Assembly: GCA_902765215.1 (NCBI GenBank)
Contig: CACWZA010000006.1
Coordinates: 1-64,000, forward strand
Origin: an uncultured bacterium
GTDB taxonomy: Bacteria; Cyanobacteriota; Vampirovibrionia; Gastranaerophilales; Gastranaerophilaceae
DNA: 64,000 nucleotides
Direction: 5' to 3'
The notes below the pieces were generated by a model. That model was not told where the DNA came from. It worked only from the letters and a program-made list of their open reading frames with translations, and searched no databases. Both the position numbers and the translations under genes were made by a program. This document shows, piece after piece, positions 15,440 to 25,541 of this stretch. Each line of letters begins with the position of its first letter. Within the stretch, counting starts at the first letter, position 1.

Positions 15440-17491
15440 ATGAGTGAAGCAAAAGGGAAAAATAAATTATCAGCACTTCTTATGGCAAGTTTGCTTGCTG
15501 CTAATTTTGTATGCGCAGGTGAAGCATACAAAAATAATGTAGTTGACGTACGCGTTAACAAAGAATCAGGCAACGCCGTAAAAGTTACTATTTATACTGA
15601 CAGACCTTATACAGATCCCGTCGTTGTAAATAAAAAAGCCAACAACAAGTATGTAATCCTTATGCCGGAAACAAGCAGCTCACTCAAAGGTGCACCAACC
15701 GTAAATAACGGAGCAGGCACCATCTCTAATGTTTCCGTAAACACTCAGGCCGCAGCAGGCGGAAAAGGCTACACAAAAATCATTATCACATCAGAAAAAG
15801 CCATAACGGTTGTACCGAGAACTCAACAAATGCTTGGGGTAAAACCTGTTGAACACAAAAACAATGTGACAAAACTTGATACAACAAAGCCTGTTACAAC
15901 ACCAAAAACAACTGATGCCCAAAAACTGGCTCAACAAAAGGCTAAACAGGCTGCTGATGCCAAAGCCGAAGCCCAAAAGAAGGCTGCAGCACAAAAGGCT
16001 GCCCAACAAAAAGCAAAAGAAGAGCAAGCTAAAAAATTAGCACAACAAAAAGCGAAAAAAGCTGCTCAAGCAAAGAAATTAGCGGAACAAAAAGCTTCAC
16101 AATCCGCACAACCAACACAAAAACCTACACCTGTTGCACAACAACCTGTTTCAAAGCAACCAATAGAAGTTCTTGAACAGGAAGTTAAAACAGGTCAGAG
16201 TTCAACACTACCGGATAGTTCAGATGCTATCCTCAACAAAGAGATTAACGATAATCTCAAAGCAAAAGAAGAAAGGCTTGGAGAAAAAGGCAAGAAGAAA
16301 TCAAAACCTGCCATTTTTGATGCAAATCTCGGGGATAAATCTGTACTTGATAACATAAAAGCTGTTATCAAAGATTATCAAAACATAAGTATCTGGAAAC
16401 TGTTGTTACTCGCAGGGGCTGTAACATTCCCTATTATTGTTATTATGATTATCCTTACTATGGATAAGAAGATTAACAAAAAGATTGATAAATCCTTCAG
16501 AAAAGAGGACGAAGAAACCATTGACTACGGTGTTGATGATAGTGTTGAACCATACAACCCTCCACCAACAGCACCGGAACAAGTATACAGCAGCTTTGAT
16601 GAAATGCTTGATCAGGTTGATGAACCTGTTCCTTCTTACCATGAAGAACAATTACATCAGGCAGAATATGAAAAATTTGCTCAGTCGGTTAACGAACCTT
16701 TCGTTGCTGACGAACCGATTATAAAACCTGATGAACAGCCTCAGTTTACAAACGATTATTCAGACAACGATTTTGAAACCGATTTTATACCGGAAGAGTC
16801 AGAACCTGTCCAGGAAAATATTCCTGATGAATATATGGCAGCAAGCGTTCAGGAAGAACCTGTTAATATTGCAGAGCCTGAAATCATTGAGCCTGCTGAA
16901 CCGCCTGCTCCAATCGAGCCGGTTGCACCTGCTCAGCAGACTGAAGAATACAACCCTGACGGTTTCCTTTCAGAGTCTGATTTCACTCAGGTTAACGACA
17001 AAGATTTCTTTGATGAACTCGTTATACAAACAATGGCAAATAACAATTCTGACGGACTTCCGGAAGAATCACCTGCTGATGAAATCTTCAACTTTATGAG
17101 AGAGGAAGAACAACCGGCAGAACAACCGATAGAAGAAGCACCTCAAGACACTTTTGCAGAAAGCTCAGAAGATGCTTTTGCTATGGGCTTTGCAGAACCT
17201 GAAGAAACCACTCCGCAGGAAAGTGATGAACTTACAATGCTTACAGAAGTCAAACTGAACGATACGACAGGACTTTACCTCGTTAACTACGAAAACTTCT
17301 CATCGTTAGTCGGTCATATCGGAGACGATTACTTCGTTGTTAAGAAGTTTGATGAGATAGTAAACGAAAACATAATAGTAAAACCTACGGAAAAACTGAA
17401 AAATGCAACCAGGTACCTTGTCAGAGTGGGCAAAAACAAGATGGTTGTTGAAGTAACTCCAATGACAATGAACAGGCTGCTTGACTTATAA
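15440..17491 (+). CDS. Large AMIN-like envelope protein with membrane helix and acidic cytosolic domain
   Basis: The 683-aa protein has a signal-like N-terminus (hydrophobic to about residue 27, NFVCAGEAY), a beta-rich AMIN-like region at about 30-130, a Lys/Ala/Gln coiled linker at about 150-225 (repeats such as AQQKAK), a membrane helix at about 318-341 (WKLLLLAGAVTFPIIVIMII), a highly acidic Pro/Glu-rich stretch at about 355-600 and a compact C-terminal domain from about 605 (DTTGLYLVNYENFSSLVGHI). The layout resembles a FimV- or TonB-like scaffold linking wall and cytosol, but no homologue was identified. It overlaps the next gene by one base (TAATG), so the pair is translationally coupled. 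The promoter places the start site almost at the ATG. Confidence 0.65.
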   Translation: MSEAKGKNKLSALLMASLLAANFVCAGEAYKNNVVDVRVNKESGNAVKVTIYTDRPYTDPVVVNKKANNKYVILMPETSSSLKGAPTVNNGAGTISNVSVNTQAAAGGKGYTKIIITSEKAITVVPRTQQMLGVKPVEHKNNVTKLDTTKPVTTPKTTDAQKLAQQKAKQAADAKAEAQKKAAAQKAAQQKAKEEQAKKLAQQKAKKAAQAKKLAEQKASQSAQPTQKPTPVAQQPVSKQPIEVLEQEVKTGQSSTLPDSSDAILNKEINDNLKAKEERLGEKGKKKSKPAIFDANLGDKSVLDNIKAVIKDYQNISIWKLLLLAGAVTFPIIVIMIILTMDKKINKKIDKSFRKEDEETIDYGVDDSVEPYNPPPTAPEQVYSSFDEMLDQVDEPVPSYHEEQLHQAEYEKFAQSVNEPFVADEPIIKPDEQPQFTNDYSDNDFETDFIPEESEPVQENIPDEYMAASVQEEPVNIAEPEIIEPAEPPAPIEPVAPAQQTEEYNPDGFLSESDFTQVNDKDFFDELVIQTMANNNSDGLPEESPADEIFNFMREEEQPAEQPIEEAPQDTFAESSEDAFAMGFAEPEETTPQESDELTMLTEVKLNDTTGLYLVNYENFSSLVGHIGDDYFVVKKFDEIVNENIIVKPTEKLKNATRYLVRVGKNKMVVEVTPMTMNRLLDL

Positions 17492-18603
17492 TGAAAATCA
17501 TAAAAAGTTTTCTTGTAATATGTTTATGTGTAATTTTGACAGGCTGCGGGTTTAAAAAAGATGACTGTATAACCCTCAAATTTTCGACATGGGGTTCAGC
17601 CTCTGAGATGGCAATTCTTACCCCGATTATTAAAGATTTTGAAACCCAAAACCCCGATATAAAAATTGAGGTAATGCATATCCCTCAGGACTATTTCAAG
17701 AAACTTCACCTGCTTTTTGCATCAAATCTTGCGCCTGATGTGGTATTTATAAATAACCTTAATATTCCTGTTTATGCAAATTTACTGGAGGATCTTACCC
17801 AATATATTAATAAAGACACCTATTTTAAACAGGCGCTTGAAACAATGACCGTAAACAATAAAGTTTATGCAGTTCCGAGAGATGTATCGACACTTGTCGT
17901 TTATTATAACAAAACTCTCTTTAAAAAATACGGAGTTCCATACCCTGATAAGAACTGGACTTTAGAGGACTTACTTATAAAATCAAAAAAATTAACCCAC
18001 AAAGGGGTATGGGGAATAAGTTACGAACCGCTGATATATTATGCACTTCCATATATGCACTATTTTAACGAATACCTTTTCAATCAGGAAGGACAGCAGA
18101 TATATGATAACTGTAACGGAACAGAATATTATAAAAACCTCGCTTTCAAATACCACTATGCCCCGACTCCTGCACAAACGGGGAGCAAAACCCTTGCACA
18201 AATGTTTCTGGAAGAAAAGATTTGTATGCACCTTTCGGGAAGATGGTTAGTGCCTAAATACAGAACCGATGCTCATTTTGAATGGGATGTAATAAATTTT
18301 CCTAAATATGCATCATCAACTGATTCCTCAGGCTGGGCAATATCAAAAAGCTCAAAAAATAAAGATGCCGCAATTAAGTTTGTTCTGTTTCTGTCAAACA
18401 AAGACAACATAACCAAAATAACCAAAGACGGACTGATTGTACCTGCAAGAATTGATGTTGCAAAATCGGAAGCCTTCCTTAATAACAAACCTGCAAACTC
18501 AAACGCCTTTATTGAAGCGGTTGAAAACTCAAAACCAACATCCGTAACAAAAGACTACAACAAGGTTGTTGACAAATTAACAGACAAGGTTTTTTCTAAT
18601 TAG
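17491..18603 (+). CDS. Extracellular solute-binding lipoprotein, family 1
   Basis: The 370-aa product has a lipoprotein signal with the lipobox LTGC (Cys19) and the fold pattern of sugar-binding proteins of ABC importers: LKFSTWGSASEMAILTPIIK, IEVMHIPQDYFKKLHLLFAS, LAPDVVFINN, YAVPRDVSTLVVYYNKTLFK and a late WAISKSSKNKDAAIKFV. Family 1 members usually bind oligosaccharides or glycerol phosphates. Permeases and an ATPase are not adjacent. Instead the gene is coupled (one-base overlap) to the AMIN-like membrane protein, which is unusual and suggests a sensory or structural role, or a dispersed transporter. A terminator follows. Confidence 0.85.
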   Translation: MKIIKSFLVICLCVILTGCGFKKDDCITLKFSTWGSASEMAILTPIIKDFETQNPDIKIEVMHIPQDYFKKLHLLFASNLAPDVVFINNLNIPVYANLLEDLTQYINKDTYFKQALETMTVNNKVYAVPRDVSTLVVYYNKTLFKKYGVPYPDKNWTLEDLLIKSKKLTHKGVWGISYEPLIYYALPYMHYFNEYLFNQEGQQIYDNCNGTEYYKNLAFKYHYAPTPAQTGSKTLAQMFLEEKICMHLSGRWLVPKYRTDAHFEWDVINFPKYASSTDSSGWAISKSSKNKDAAIKFVLFLSNKDNITKITKDGLIVPARIDVAKSEAFLNNKPANSNAFIEAVENSKPTSVTKDYNKVVDKLTDKVFSN

Positions 18604-18687
18604 AGAGCAGATAATAATTTTCGGACACAGCTTTGGAAAAAAATTCAAAGGTGTGTAAAAATGTTGGCAGAAATGTCTCTTTTACTT

Positions 18688-18720
18688 AGTCCTTGTTCTC
18701 GGTTACAGGGACTTATTTTT
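18688..18720 (+). terminator. Terminator of the AMIN-like/solute-binding operon
   Basis: A 9-bp stem AGTCCTTGT/ACAGGGACT with an 8-base loop and TATTTTT tail. It abuts the stop of the convergent LOG-family gene. Confidence 0.75.
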
Positions 18721-19330
18721 ATCCTGCAATAGCGGTTGTATAAATATCTTCCGGTTTAACCTCTTTTGCGCCGTATTCATAATTCAGAAGATAATCAACA
18801 GCCTCCTGCGGAGTGTCTGCAACATAATAGAGGTTATGCACCGAATTTTTAGAAAAACTGTTATCTGATATATTTTGAAAGAACTCTAATAAATGGTCAA
18901 AAAATCCGTTTGTGTTGAGAAAAACAATAGGTTTGTTATTATAACCCAATTGTTTGTGACAAAGAATTTCACTTACTTCTTCTAATGTACCAAACCCTCC
19001 GGGCATAGCAACAACACCGTCAGAGAGTTCATCCAGTTTTGTTTTGCGGTTACGCATATTATCTGTCAGATAGTATTCATCACATTCTTCCGAATACACC
19101 CCGAAACTGTGCAATTTCTTTGGCATAACCCCATAAACTTTTGAACCGTTTTCTTTTGCTTTTTTCGCAACCGAATACATTGTCCCAACATTACTTCCGC
19201 CATAAACAAGGTCAAACCCTGCTTTTGCAAGTAATTCACCAAACAATTCAGCATCAGCATAAAACTCTTTTGCTAAAGTGTTTGAAGAAGAACAAAAAAC
19301 ACAAATATTCTTTTTAAAACGATTCCCCAT
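18719..19330 (-). CDS. LOG family protein (TIGR00730 type)
   Basis: The 203-aa product is a Rossmann-fold protein of the LOG family, whose characterised members release nucleobases from nucleoside 5'-monophosphates (phosphoribohydrolases). Landmarks are CVFCSSSNTL at the start, DLVYGGSNVGTMYSVA, the signature MPGGFGTLEEVSEIL near residue 110, and NKPIVFLNTNGFFDHLL. It is sometimes misnamed lysine decarboxylase. GGAGAAAGAAG precedes the ATG. It lies 45 bases after the prepilin gene, at the end of a same-strand run that begins with rny. Whether it acts on cytokinin-like or other nucleotides is unknown. Confidence 0.9.
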   Translation of the reverse strand: MGNRFKKNICVFCSSSNTLAKEFYADAELFGELLAKAGFDLVYGGSNVGTMYSVAKKAKENGSKVYGVMPKKLHSFGVYSEECDEYYLTDNMRNRKTKLDELSDGVVAMPGGFGTLEEVSEILCHKQLGYNNKPIVFLNTNGFFDHLLEFFQNISDNSFSKNSVHNLYYVADTPQEAVDYLLNYEYGAKEVKPEDIYTTAIAG

Positions 19331-19375
19331 TTTTCTTCTTTCTCCATAAAAAACTGATTTGCGATATATTTAACC

Positions 19376-19999
19376 CTAAGGCTCCTGAATATCCTGAAGC
19401 ATCATAAATGAACAATACACCCCTGTTCCCTGCTTTGAACAGTCTGACTCGACAGTTATAGGATCTTCATTTTTACCGAAAGGTTCAATTTTATTGGCAT
19501 AAACATTCATACCAAAAATATCTTTCCCCCAGACATTCGGGCCGCGTCTTCCGTTGACATCATACATCAACATACCTTCAATTTTATCTTCGCCCTTAAT
19601 TTTTTCATCATCAAACCATTTAAAAGCGACTGATGCCCCGTTGTCGGTATTGTAAATTTCCTTGAAAACATATTTTTCGTCAGGTGTATCACCATTCATA
19701 TATTTTATTTTGTATGAAACAGGATTTTTAAGCGGATGAACTTTTATTAGCGCATTTATAAAATGTTCCAGAGAAACAACCCCGTTATCACGGTAATTTT
19801 GATTATTCATCATACTAATCGGAATACTTGAAAACCCGCTCTGAACATGTTTCCATTTGGCAATATTTTTAGAAATGATTGCATCTTCAACGGTTAAAGG
19901 CACAACAAGTATTGTGACAGTCAAGAATATCACAAACAAAATTATAACCTCTACTAAAGTAAATCCGTCTTTTAAAAATGTCGTCTTTCTATCAATCAC
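19376..19999 (-). CDS. Prepilin-like protein (type IV pilin/pseudopilin N-terminus)
   Basis: The 207-aa product carries the prepilin cleavage motif KDGFTLVEVIIL at about residues 11-22: cleavage after Gly, methylated Phe and the conserved Glu5. A hydrophobic helix of about 20 residues follows. The remaining domain is soluble, with Cys residues near the C-terminus (SDCSKQGTGVYCSFMM) that could form a disulfide. No poly-repeat or minor pilin signature is evident. The start is GTG at 19999, 20 bases after the PHP gene; no ATG lies at a suitable place. Pilus or pseudopilus machinery is not in the window. Assigned as a pilin-like subunit only. Confidence 0.8.
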   Translation of the reverse strand: MIDRKTTFLKDGFTLVEVIILFVIFLTVTILVVPLTVEDAIISKNIAKWKHVQSGFSSIPISMMNNQNYRDNGVVSLEHFINALIKVHPLKNPVSYKIKYMNGDTPDEKYVFKEIYNTDNGASVAFKWFDDEKIKGEDKIEGMLMYDVNGRRGPNVWGKDIFGMNVYANKIEPFGKNEDPITVESDCSKQGTGVYCSFMMLQDIQEP

Positions 20000-20019
20000 C
20001 TGATCACCCGATTACTTAA

Positions 20020-20868
20020 TTATGCCAAATCAAGCCTTCTCTTTTCTTCCATAAGTTTATCATAAACCCATTCCGGAACAAAGTTTTTGCCTAATATTAT
20101 TTGTCCGTTCATGATGTTTGGTGCATGGAAATCCGAACCACCCGTAACAATCAAACCATATTCTTCAGCAAGGGTTGAAAAATGCTCAATATACGGAGCA
20201 GAATGTTTTCTGTGATAAGCTTCTATCCCTCTCAAACCGCAATTAACCAATTGTGAAATGAGTTCATCAGCAATAGGCACATCGTAAGGGTGTGCTATTA
20301 CAGGGATACCGCCTGCATCATATATGATTTCAACAACATCGAACGGCGAAACGGTTTTTCTTTCAACATACACAGGAGAATCAACATGAATATATTTGTT
20401 GTATGCTTCTATGACATTTGATGTTCCGCCCACATTCGTAATTGCTTTCGCAATATGCGGACGCCCGATACTACCGCCTTCGGCAACCATATTTTTTACA
20501 TCCTCGAAATTGATTTTTATCCCTTCTTTTTTCTTAAGAAGTGCCAAAATCTCTTTCGTTTGGACAATTCTGGCTTGCTGTTGTGTCTTTAACATATTTT
20601 GGAAATCTTTATCCTTAACATCCATAAAGTAACCCAAAATATGTACTTCCATGCCTTTGTACAAAGTGTTAATTTCAACACCCTGTATAAGTTCCAGTTT
20701 TTCACCCTTTTCTTCAACATACTTTTTAGCAACATCATACGATAAAATATTATCGTGGTCTGTGAGTGAAATACATTCAAGACCGTGCTCAATTGCTAAA
20801 TCAACGATTTTTTCGGGTGAAAATATTCCGTCGGAATAATAGGTGTGTATATGAAAATCTGATTTCAC
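20020..20868 (-). CDS. PHP-domain phosphoesterase (TrpH/RNase AM type)
   Basis: The 282-aa product has the PHP metal-site motifs DFHIHTYYSDG (residues 4-14), LTDHDNI (near 35), GVEIN (near 64) and late His/Asp motifs in IAHPYDVP and TGGSDFHAPN. Members of this subgroup hydrolyse 3',5'-nucleoside bisphosphates and short RNAs, or remove 5' ends of RNA. It lies 24 bases behind ymdB and rny, which suits an RNA-turnover role in the same operon. Histidinol phosphatase is the alternative for PHP proteins, but the short length and motif set fit the TrpH group better. Confidence 0.85.
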   Translation of the reverse strand: MKSDFHIHTYYSDGIFSPEKIVDLAIEHGLECISLTDHDNILSYDVAKKYVEEKGEKLELIQGVEINTLYKGMEVHILGYFMDVKDKDFQNMLKTQQQARIVQTKEILALLKKKEGIKINFEDVKNMVAEGGSIGRPHIAKAITNVGGTSNVIEAYNKYIHVDSPVYVERKTVSPFDVVEIIYDAGGIPVIAHPYDVPIADELISQLVNCGLRGIEAYHRKHSAPYIEHFSTLAEEYGLIVTGGSDFHAPNIMNGQIILGKNFVPEWVYDKLMEEKRRLDLA

Positions 20869-20892
20869 TACACCCTCCCCGAATCATAAAAC

Positions 20893-21726
20893 TCAAACGC
20901 TGCTTTCAACGCTGACCTCCATTTCTTCATTTGCTTCTACTTCTAACTTAATTCTTTTGATTTCAGTTGCTTTACCATCACACAAGGTAACCTCAACTGC
21001 ATTAATTTGGGCAGGGTAAGTTGATGCGACTTCATATCTTTCAGGCATAGCGGTAGTCAGTCGTTTGAAAGATGTTTCATATTCCATCCCGATAATACTG
21101 TCGATTGCACCGCAAAATCCGACATCTGATATGTATGCCATACCGTTAATTATTTGTTCATCTGCAGTCTGCACATGAGTATGTGTTCCAACCATCAAAG
21201 ATACCCCTGACTCTGATAAGTATCTGCCGAAACACAATTTCTCAGCAGTTGCTTCTGCGTGAAAATCCACAATTATATAATCAACTTCATTTTTGAGCCG
21301 TTCAACTTCCTCTTTTACAACGTCCCATGGGGAATCTAGAGGCTGCATAAATACTCGTCCGAGCGCATTTATCACCCCTATTTTTTGTCCTTTTACATCA
21401 AACACCCGGCTCCCCTGACCGGCTGTTCCTTTGGGGTAATTAATGGGGCGAATAAGTTTATCCGCCTCATCGATGTAGTTAAAAATTTCTTTTTTATCCC
21501 AGATATGATTGCCTGAGGTTATGCAATCGATACCGGATTCTGTCAATTCTGTATAATTCTTTATGGTAAGTCCGAACCCGTGGGATGCATTTTCGCCGTT
21601 GATAATAACAAAATCAGGGTAATTCTCTTTATTTTTCAAATCGGCAAGGTAGGCAATCACTGCATTTCTGCCGACTTTGCCTACCAAATCACCGAAAAAT
21701 AATATCTTTAATTGTGTTTTATTCAT
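20893..21726 (-). CDS. ymdB: YmdB-type metallophosphoesterase (2',3'-cyclic nucleotide phosphodiesterase family)
   Basis: The 277-aa product matches the TIGR00282/YmdB family. It shows the dinuclear metal motifs FFGDLVGKVGR, INGENASHGFG, SGNHIWDKKE, VDFHAEATAEK and GTHTHVQTADEQI. In Bacillus, YmdB works with RNase Y and affects biofilm and motility programmes, hydrolysing cyclic nucleotides in vitro. Here too it follows rny, 38 bases after its stop, so the pairing is conserved. TATAAT sits three bases before the ATG but the gene is probably read from the rny promoter. A C-terminal acidic tail (EANEEMEVSVESSV) is an addition. Confidence 0.92.
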   Translation of the reverse strand: MNKTQLKILFFGDLVGKVGRNAVIAYLADLKNKENYPDFVIINGENASHGFGLTIKNYTELTESGIDCITSGNHIWDKKEIFNYIDEADKLIRPINYPKGTAGQGSRVFDVKGQKIGVINALGRVFMQPLDSPWDVVKEEVERLKNEVDYIIVDFHAEATAEKLCFGRYLSESGVSLMVGTHTHVQTADEQIINGMAYISDVGFCGAIDSIIGMEYETSFKRLTTAMPERYEVASTYPAQINAVEVTLCDGKATEIKRIKLEVEANEEMEVSVESSV

Positions 21727-21764
21727 ATCATTATAAGGGCATTTGATTATATTTACCCCTACCC

Positions 21765-23279
21765 CTATTTTGCTACTTCCACTGCTCTGAACTCTCTTAC
21801 GACCGTAACTCTGATTTGTCCCGGATAATCGAGTTCGTTTTCAATTTTGTTTGCAACATCTCTTGCAAGTTTTTGAGATGCCAAATCATCAAACTGTTCT
21901 GCCTCAACAATTACACGAACCTCACGACCTGCCTGAACAGCAAATGACTGTTTGATTCCCTTGTAACTGTTAACAATTTCTTCAATCTTTTGCAGACGCT
22001 TGATATAAATTTCCAGAGTATCACGTCTTGCACCCGGACGCCCTGCCGATATAGCATCTGCAATCTTAACCAAAACTGCCTCAATAGTGTTTGCAGTAAC
22101 ATCATCATGGTGAGCTTCGATTGCGTGAATAATTTCTTCCCGTTCACCGAATTTTCTTGCAAGTTCAACCCCGAGTTGAATGTGAGTACCTTCCTGAGTC
22201 TGGTCAACGGCTTTACCGATATCGTGCAGCAGACCTGCGCGTTTTGCGGTATAAACATTAGCACCCAATTCCGCAGCCAGCATACCTGCAATATGACCAA
22301 CCTCAATTGAGTGATTAAGCACATTTTGACCGTAACTTGTTCTGTAATATAAACGACCTAAGTCTTTTATAAGTTCCTTGCTTAAGCCCATAACACCCAT
22401 ATCCAAAGCGGCATTTTCACCTTCTCTGAAGATTTTCTTTTCAACTTCCGCTTTAGATTTTTCAACAACTTCCTCTATTCTTACAGGGTGGATACGACCG
22501 TCCTGAATAAGTTTTTCAAGAGCAAGTTTTGCAACTTCACGTCTTACAGGGTCAAAAGATGATAATACAACCGCCTCCGGAGTATCGTCAATGATTAAAT
22601 CAACACCTGTTAAAGTTTCTAAAGTTCTGATGTTACGACCCTCACGACCGATAATTCTTCCCTTCATTTCATCATTAGGTAATGATACAACCGAAACTGT
22701 CGATTCAACAACCTGCTCCATCATACATCTTTGCATTGTTGTTGATAAAATTTCTTTTGCTTTTTCCTGAGCATCTTCTCTTATTTTTGCTTCATTCTCA
22801 CGAATAAGCTGCATTTGCTCCTGCGCAAGTGATTGTTTCAATTGCTCCAGAAGCATATTTTTAGCATCTTCAACAGACAGACCTGAAATTCTTTCGAGTT
22901 CGGCAGTTTGTCTTTGAAGTGCTTCATCAAGTTCTTTTTCTTTTCTTTCTATTTCATCTTCTCTTTTATCGAGATATGATTCTTTATCCGTTACAGATTG
23001 AATTTTGCTTTCTAACTCATCTTCTCTTTTAGAGATTTTGTTTTCTAAATTGTTAAGTTCCCGTCTGCGTTCTCTTTCTTCTTCGTTAAATTTTTCTCTT
23101 TCATCTTGGAGTGCTTCTTTAGCACTAATAATTGCCTCTTTCTTCATTAAGGCTTCTTTTTCTGCCAAATCAGCAGCATTACTCTTTGACTGTTTAGACA
23201 ACTTCGCATACATAGCACAAAGTACAGCAACTGCGAGTGCCAATACAACAATCAAAGCGATTGAAACACCGGTATTCAT
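21765..23279 (-). CDS. rny: Ribonuclease Y
   Basis: RNase Y is the membrane-anchored endoribonuclease that starts mRNA decay in many bacteria without RNase E. The 504-aa product has an N-terminal membrane helix (residues about 5-25), a long charged coiled coil to about 190, a KH domain with [20 protein letters not shown] (near 208-227) and an HD domain with [12 protein letters not shown], the HD pair in [12 protein letters not shown] (near 350) and [10 protein letters not shown]. All catalytic residues are present. AAAGGATAAAG precedes the ATG. It leads a run rny-ymdB-PHP-prepilin-LOG with short gaps, which looks like one operon. Confidence 0.97.
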   Translation of the reverse strand: MNTGVSIALIVVLALAVAVLCAMYAKLSKQSKSNAADLAEKEALMKKEAIISAKEALQDEREKFNEEERERRRELNNLENKISKREDELESKIQSVTDKESYLDKREDEIERKEKELDEALQRQTAELERISGLSVEDAKNMLLEQLKQSLAQEQMQLIRENEAKIREDAQEKAKEILSTTMQRCMMEQVVESTVSVVSLPNDEMKGRIIGREGRNIRTLETLTGVDLIIDDTPEAVVLSSFDPVRREVAKLALEKLIQDGRIHPVRIEEVVEKSKAEVEKKIFREGENAALDMGVMGLSKELIKDLGRLYYRTSYGQNVLNHSIEVGHIAGMLAAELGANVYTAKRAGLLHDIGKAVDQTQEGTHIQLGVELARKFGEREEIIHAIEAHHDDVTANTIEAVLVKIADAISAGRPGARRDTLEIYIKRLQKIEEIVNSYKGIKQSFAVQAGREVRVIVEAEQFDDLASQKLARDVANKIENELDYPGQIRVTVVREFRAVEVAK

Positions 23280-23608
23280 CTGCTTTATCCTTTTCTACTG
23301 TTTTTTATTATAATATACGCGACTGTCGGTACATATATCCTACCGCCACAATTATTTGGATGTTCCTGTAAATATTCAAGAATTTCATATCATCAAGGTA
23401 GTTATATCGCTTTACCTTTCTGTAATTCACTCTCTATATTTACCCCTAATTTTATCGCATATATTTTCCTAAAAATTTTTTCTACTACATCTGGTTATAT
23501 TCTATCATGTTTTTTCCTATTTGTATAGTTACCAAATTTAAACTGGGAAAATAAAATTTACTATGATATATTAAAAACAAGATTTAATAAGAAAATAAGG
23601 AGAATTTT
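23280..23608. other. Divergent promoter region of rny and dxs
   Basis: AT-rich, no gene. A solo TATATTTACCCCTAA motif lies at 23436-23450, matching the ends of the inverted-repeat elements elsewhere in the window. AAGGAGA precedes the dxs ATG, and TATGATATATT near 23563-23573 is a likely -10 region. Confidence 0.45.
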
Positions 23609-25372
23609 ATGGTTTTAGAAAAAATTAACTGCCCAGATGATGTTAAAAAATTATCTTACGATGAAATGAGAGCTTTATCATCAGAAATAAGGGAGCTTAT
23701 TATAAACAAAGTAAACACTATCGGCGGACACATGGGGCCGAATTTGGGGATTGTTGAGGCGACAATTGCACTCCATTATGTTTTTAATTCACCTGAAGAC
23801 AAAATTATTTTTGACGTATCACACCAGTGTTATCCGCACAAAATTCTGACAGGAAGAAAAGAAGGTTTTACTCCAAACAATTATCTTAAATATACAGGCT
23901 ACACCGCACCTGAAGAAAGTGAACACGATATTTTCAAAATCGGTCACACTTCAACCTCGGTCAGTCTTGCAACAGGTGTTGCAAAAGCAAGAGATTTAAA
24001 AGGGGGTAAATATAATGTTATTGCCCTCATCGGTGACGGTTCTTTAACAGGCGGGGAAGCACTCGAAGGGTTGAACAATGCTGCAACTTTAAATTCAAAT
24101 ATTATTATCCTTGTTAATGATAATGATATGTCTATTGCAGAAAACCACGGAAGTATTTACGATAACCTGAAGAAATTAAGAGAAACAGACGGTAAATACG
24201 AAAACAACTTCTTCACGGCACTCGGTTACGATTACTATTTTGTAAAAGACGGTAATAATGTCGAAGAACTGATTGAAACCCTTAACAAAGTAAAAGATAC
24301 AGACCACCCTGTAGTTGTGCACATGTATACACAGAAAGGGCTCGGGCTTGCACCTGCAGTAGAGGATAAAGAAGCTTATCACTGGTCACTTCCGGGAGTT
24401 CTGGACCAAACAGATAATACACCGCAGGAGGTTGAAACCTGGGATACCATAACAAAAGAATACCACATGAAAAAAATCAAAGAAGATCCGTCTTATATTG
24501 TTGTGAACGCAGCAACACCCGGAGTTTTTGGATTTGATAAAGAATACAGACAAAAATTAGGAAGCCAATATACGGATGTCGGGATTGCAGAAGAACACGC
24601 TGTTGCTTATTCATCAGCATTAGCAAATCAGGGAGCAAAACCTGTATTCCATGTTATGAGCTCTTTTGTACAGAGGACTTACGACCAGTTGTCACAAGAT
24701 TTGTGCCTGAACAATTCCCCAATCACTATGCTTGTATATTGGGGCGGTATTTCAAGTGCTGACTGCACCCACCTTTGTACATTTGATATTCCGCTTATTT
24801 CAAACATTCCGAATATGGTATATATGTCCCCAACGACAAAAGAAGAATATCTTGCAATGCTTGATTGGGCTACAGAACAAACAGGACACCCTGTTGCAAT
24901 TCGTGTTCCTGCCATAAACCTCGTATCAACAGGAATAAAAGATACGACAGATTATTCAATACTTAATAAATATAAAATGGTTGAACGAGGTTCAAAAGTT
25001 GCAATTATCGGGCTTGGAAACTTCTTCTACAAAGGAAAAGAAGTTAAACAATCTCTTAAATCAAGACTTGGCATTGATGCAACCCTGATTAACCCTGTTT
25101 ATATGACAGGTATAGATAAAGAAATGCTGGAAGATTTAAAGAAAGACCACAATCTTGTAATAACATTAGAAGACGGCACTCTTGACGGCGGCTTCGGAGA
25201 AAAAATAACAAGATTTTACGGCAACTCTGATATGAAAGTTCTAAACTTCGGGGCGAAAAAAGATTTCCCTGACAGAGTTCCGCTGAATGAGTTATATGAA
25301 AAATATCACCTGACGACAGACTTAATCGTTGAAGATATTGCAAAAACTCTCGGACTTTTGGAAATTGTATAA
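23609..25372 (+). CDS. dxs: 1-deoxy-D-xylulose-5-phosphate synthase (short-form DXS)
   Basis: DXS condenses pyruvate and glyceraldehyde 3-phosphate in the first step of the MEP isoprenoid pathway, with thiamine diphosphate. The 587-aa product is somewhat shorter than the usual 620. It shows GPNLGIVEATIALHYVFN, FDVSHQCYPHKILTGRKEG, the ThDP-binding GDGSLTGGEALEGLNNAA...NDNDMSIAENHGS region, and the transketolase central motif VGIAEEHAVAYSSALANQG. The canonical GGHLASNLG start motif is replaced by GGHMGPNLG, as in a variant DXS subgroup found in some anaerobes. AAGGAG precedes the ATG. It is monocistronic. A generic transketolase is less likely given the DXS-specific domain order. Confidence 0.85.
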   Translation: MVLEKINCPDDVKKLSYDEMRALSSEIRELIINKVNTIGGHMGPNLGIVEATIALHYVFNSPEDKIIFDVSHQCYPHKILTGRKEGFTPNNYLKYTGYTAPEESEHDIFKIGHTSTSVSLATGVAKARDLKGGKYNVIALIGDGSLTGGEALEGLNNAATLNSNIIILVNDNDMSIAENHGSIYDNLKKLRETDGKYENNFFTALGYDYYFVKDGNNVEELIETLNKVKDTDHPVVVHMYTQKGLGLAPAVEDKEAYHWSLPGVLDQTDNTPQEVETWDTITKEYHMKKIKEDPSYIVVNAATPGVFGFDKEYRQKLGSQYTDVGIAEEHAVAYSSALANQGAKPVFHVMSSFVQRTYDQLSQDLCLNNSPITMLVYWGGISSADCTHLCTFDIPLISNIPNMVYMSPTTKEEYLAMLDWATEQTGHPVAIRVPAINLVSTGIKDTTDYSILNKYKMVERGSKVAIIGLGNFFYKGKEVKQSLKSRLGIDATLINPVYMTGIDKEMLEDLKKDHNLVITLEDGTLDGGFGEKITRFYGNSDMKVLNFGAKKDFPDRVPLNELYEKYHLTTDLIVEDIAKTLGLLEIV

Positions 25373-25375
25373 TAA

Positions 25376-25406
25376 AAAAAACTCCCTTTTTGAAAGGGAG
25401 TTTTTT
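25376..25406 (+). terminator. Terminator of dxs
   Basis: AACTCCCTTT-TTGA-AAGGGAGTT followed by a T run, directly after the stop codon. Confidence 0.9.
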
Positions 25407-25541
25407 ATTAACTAAAAACATGGGGAAAGCCTTACACAGCATGAATTGTGACAAATGTAACAAAAAATTTTTTCTCTGAAATCAGCAGTTATAAAAATAC
25501 TTTTTTTTTATGATTAGCTAATTTTCGAGAGTATATTATTC

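Noticed and set aside
18719-19330. Lysine decarboxylase
   Set aside because: The PGGFGTLEEV motif marks the LOG family; no PLP decarboxylase features are present.
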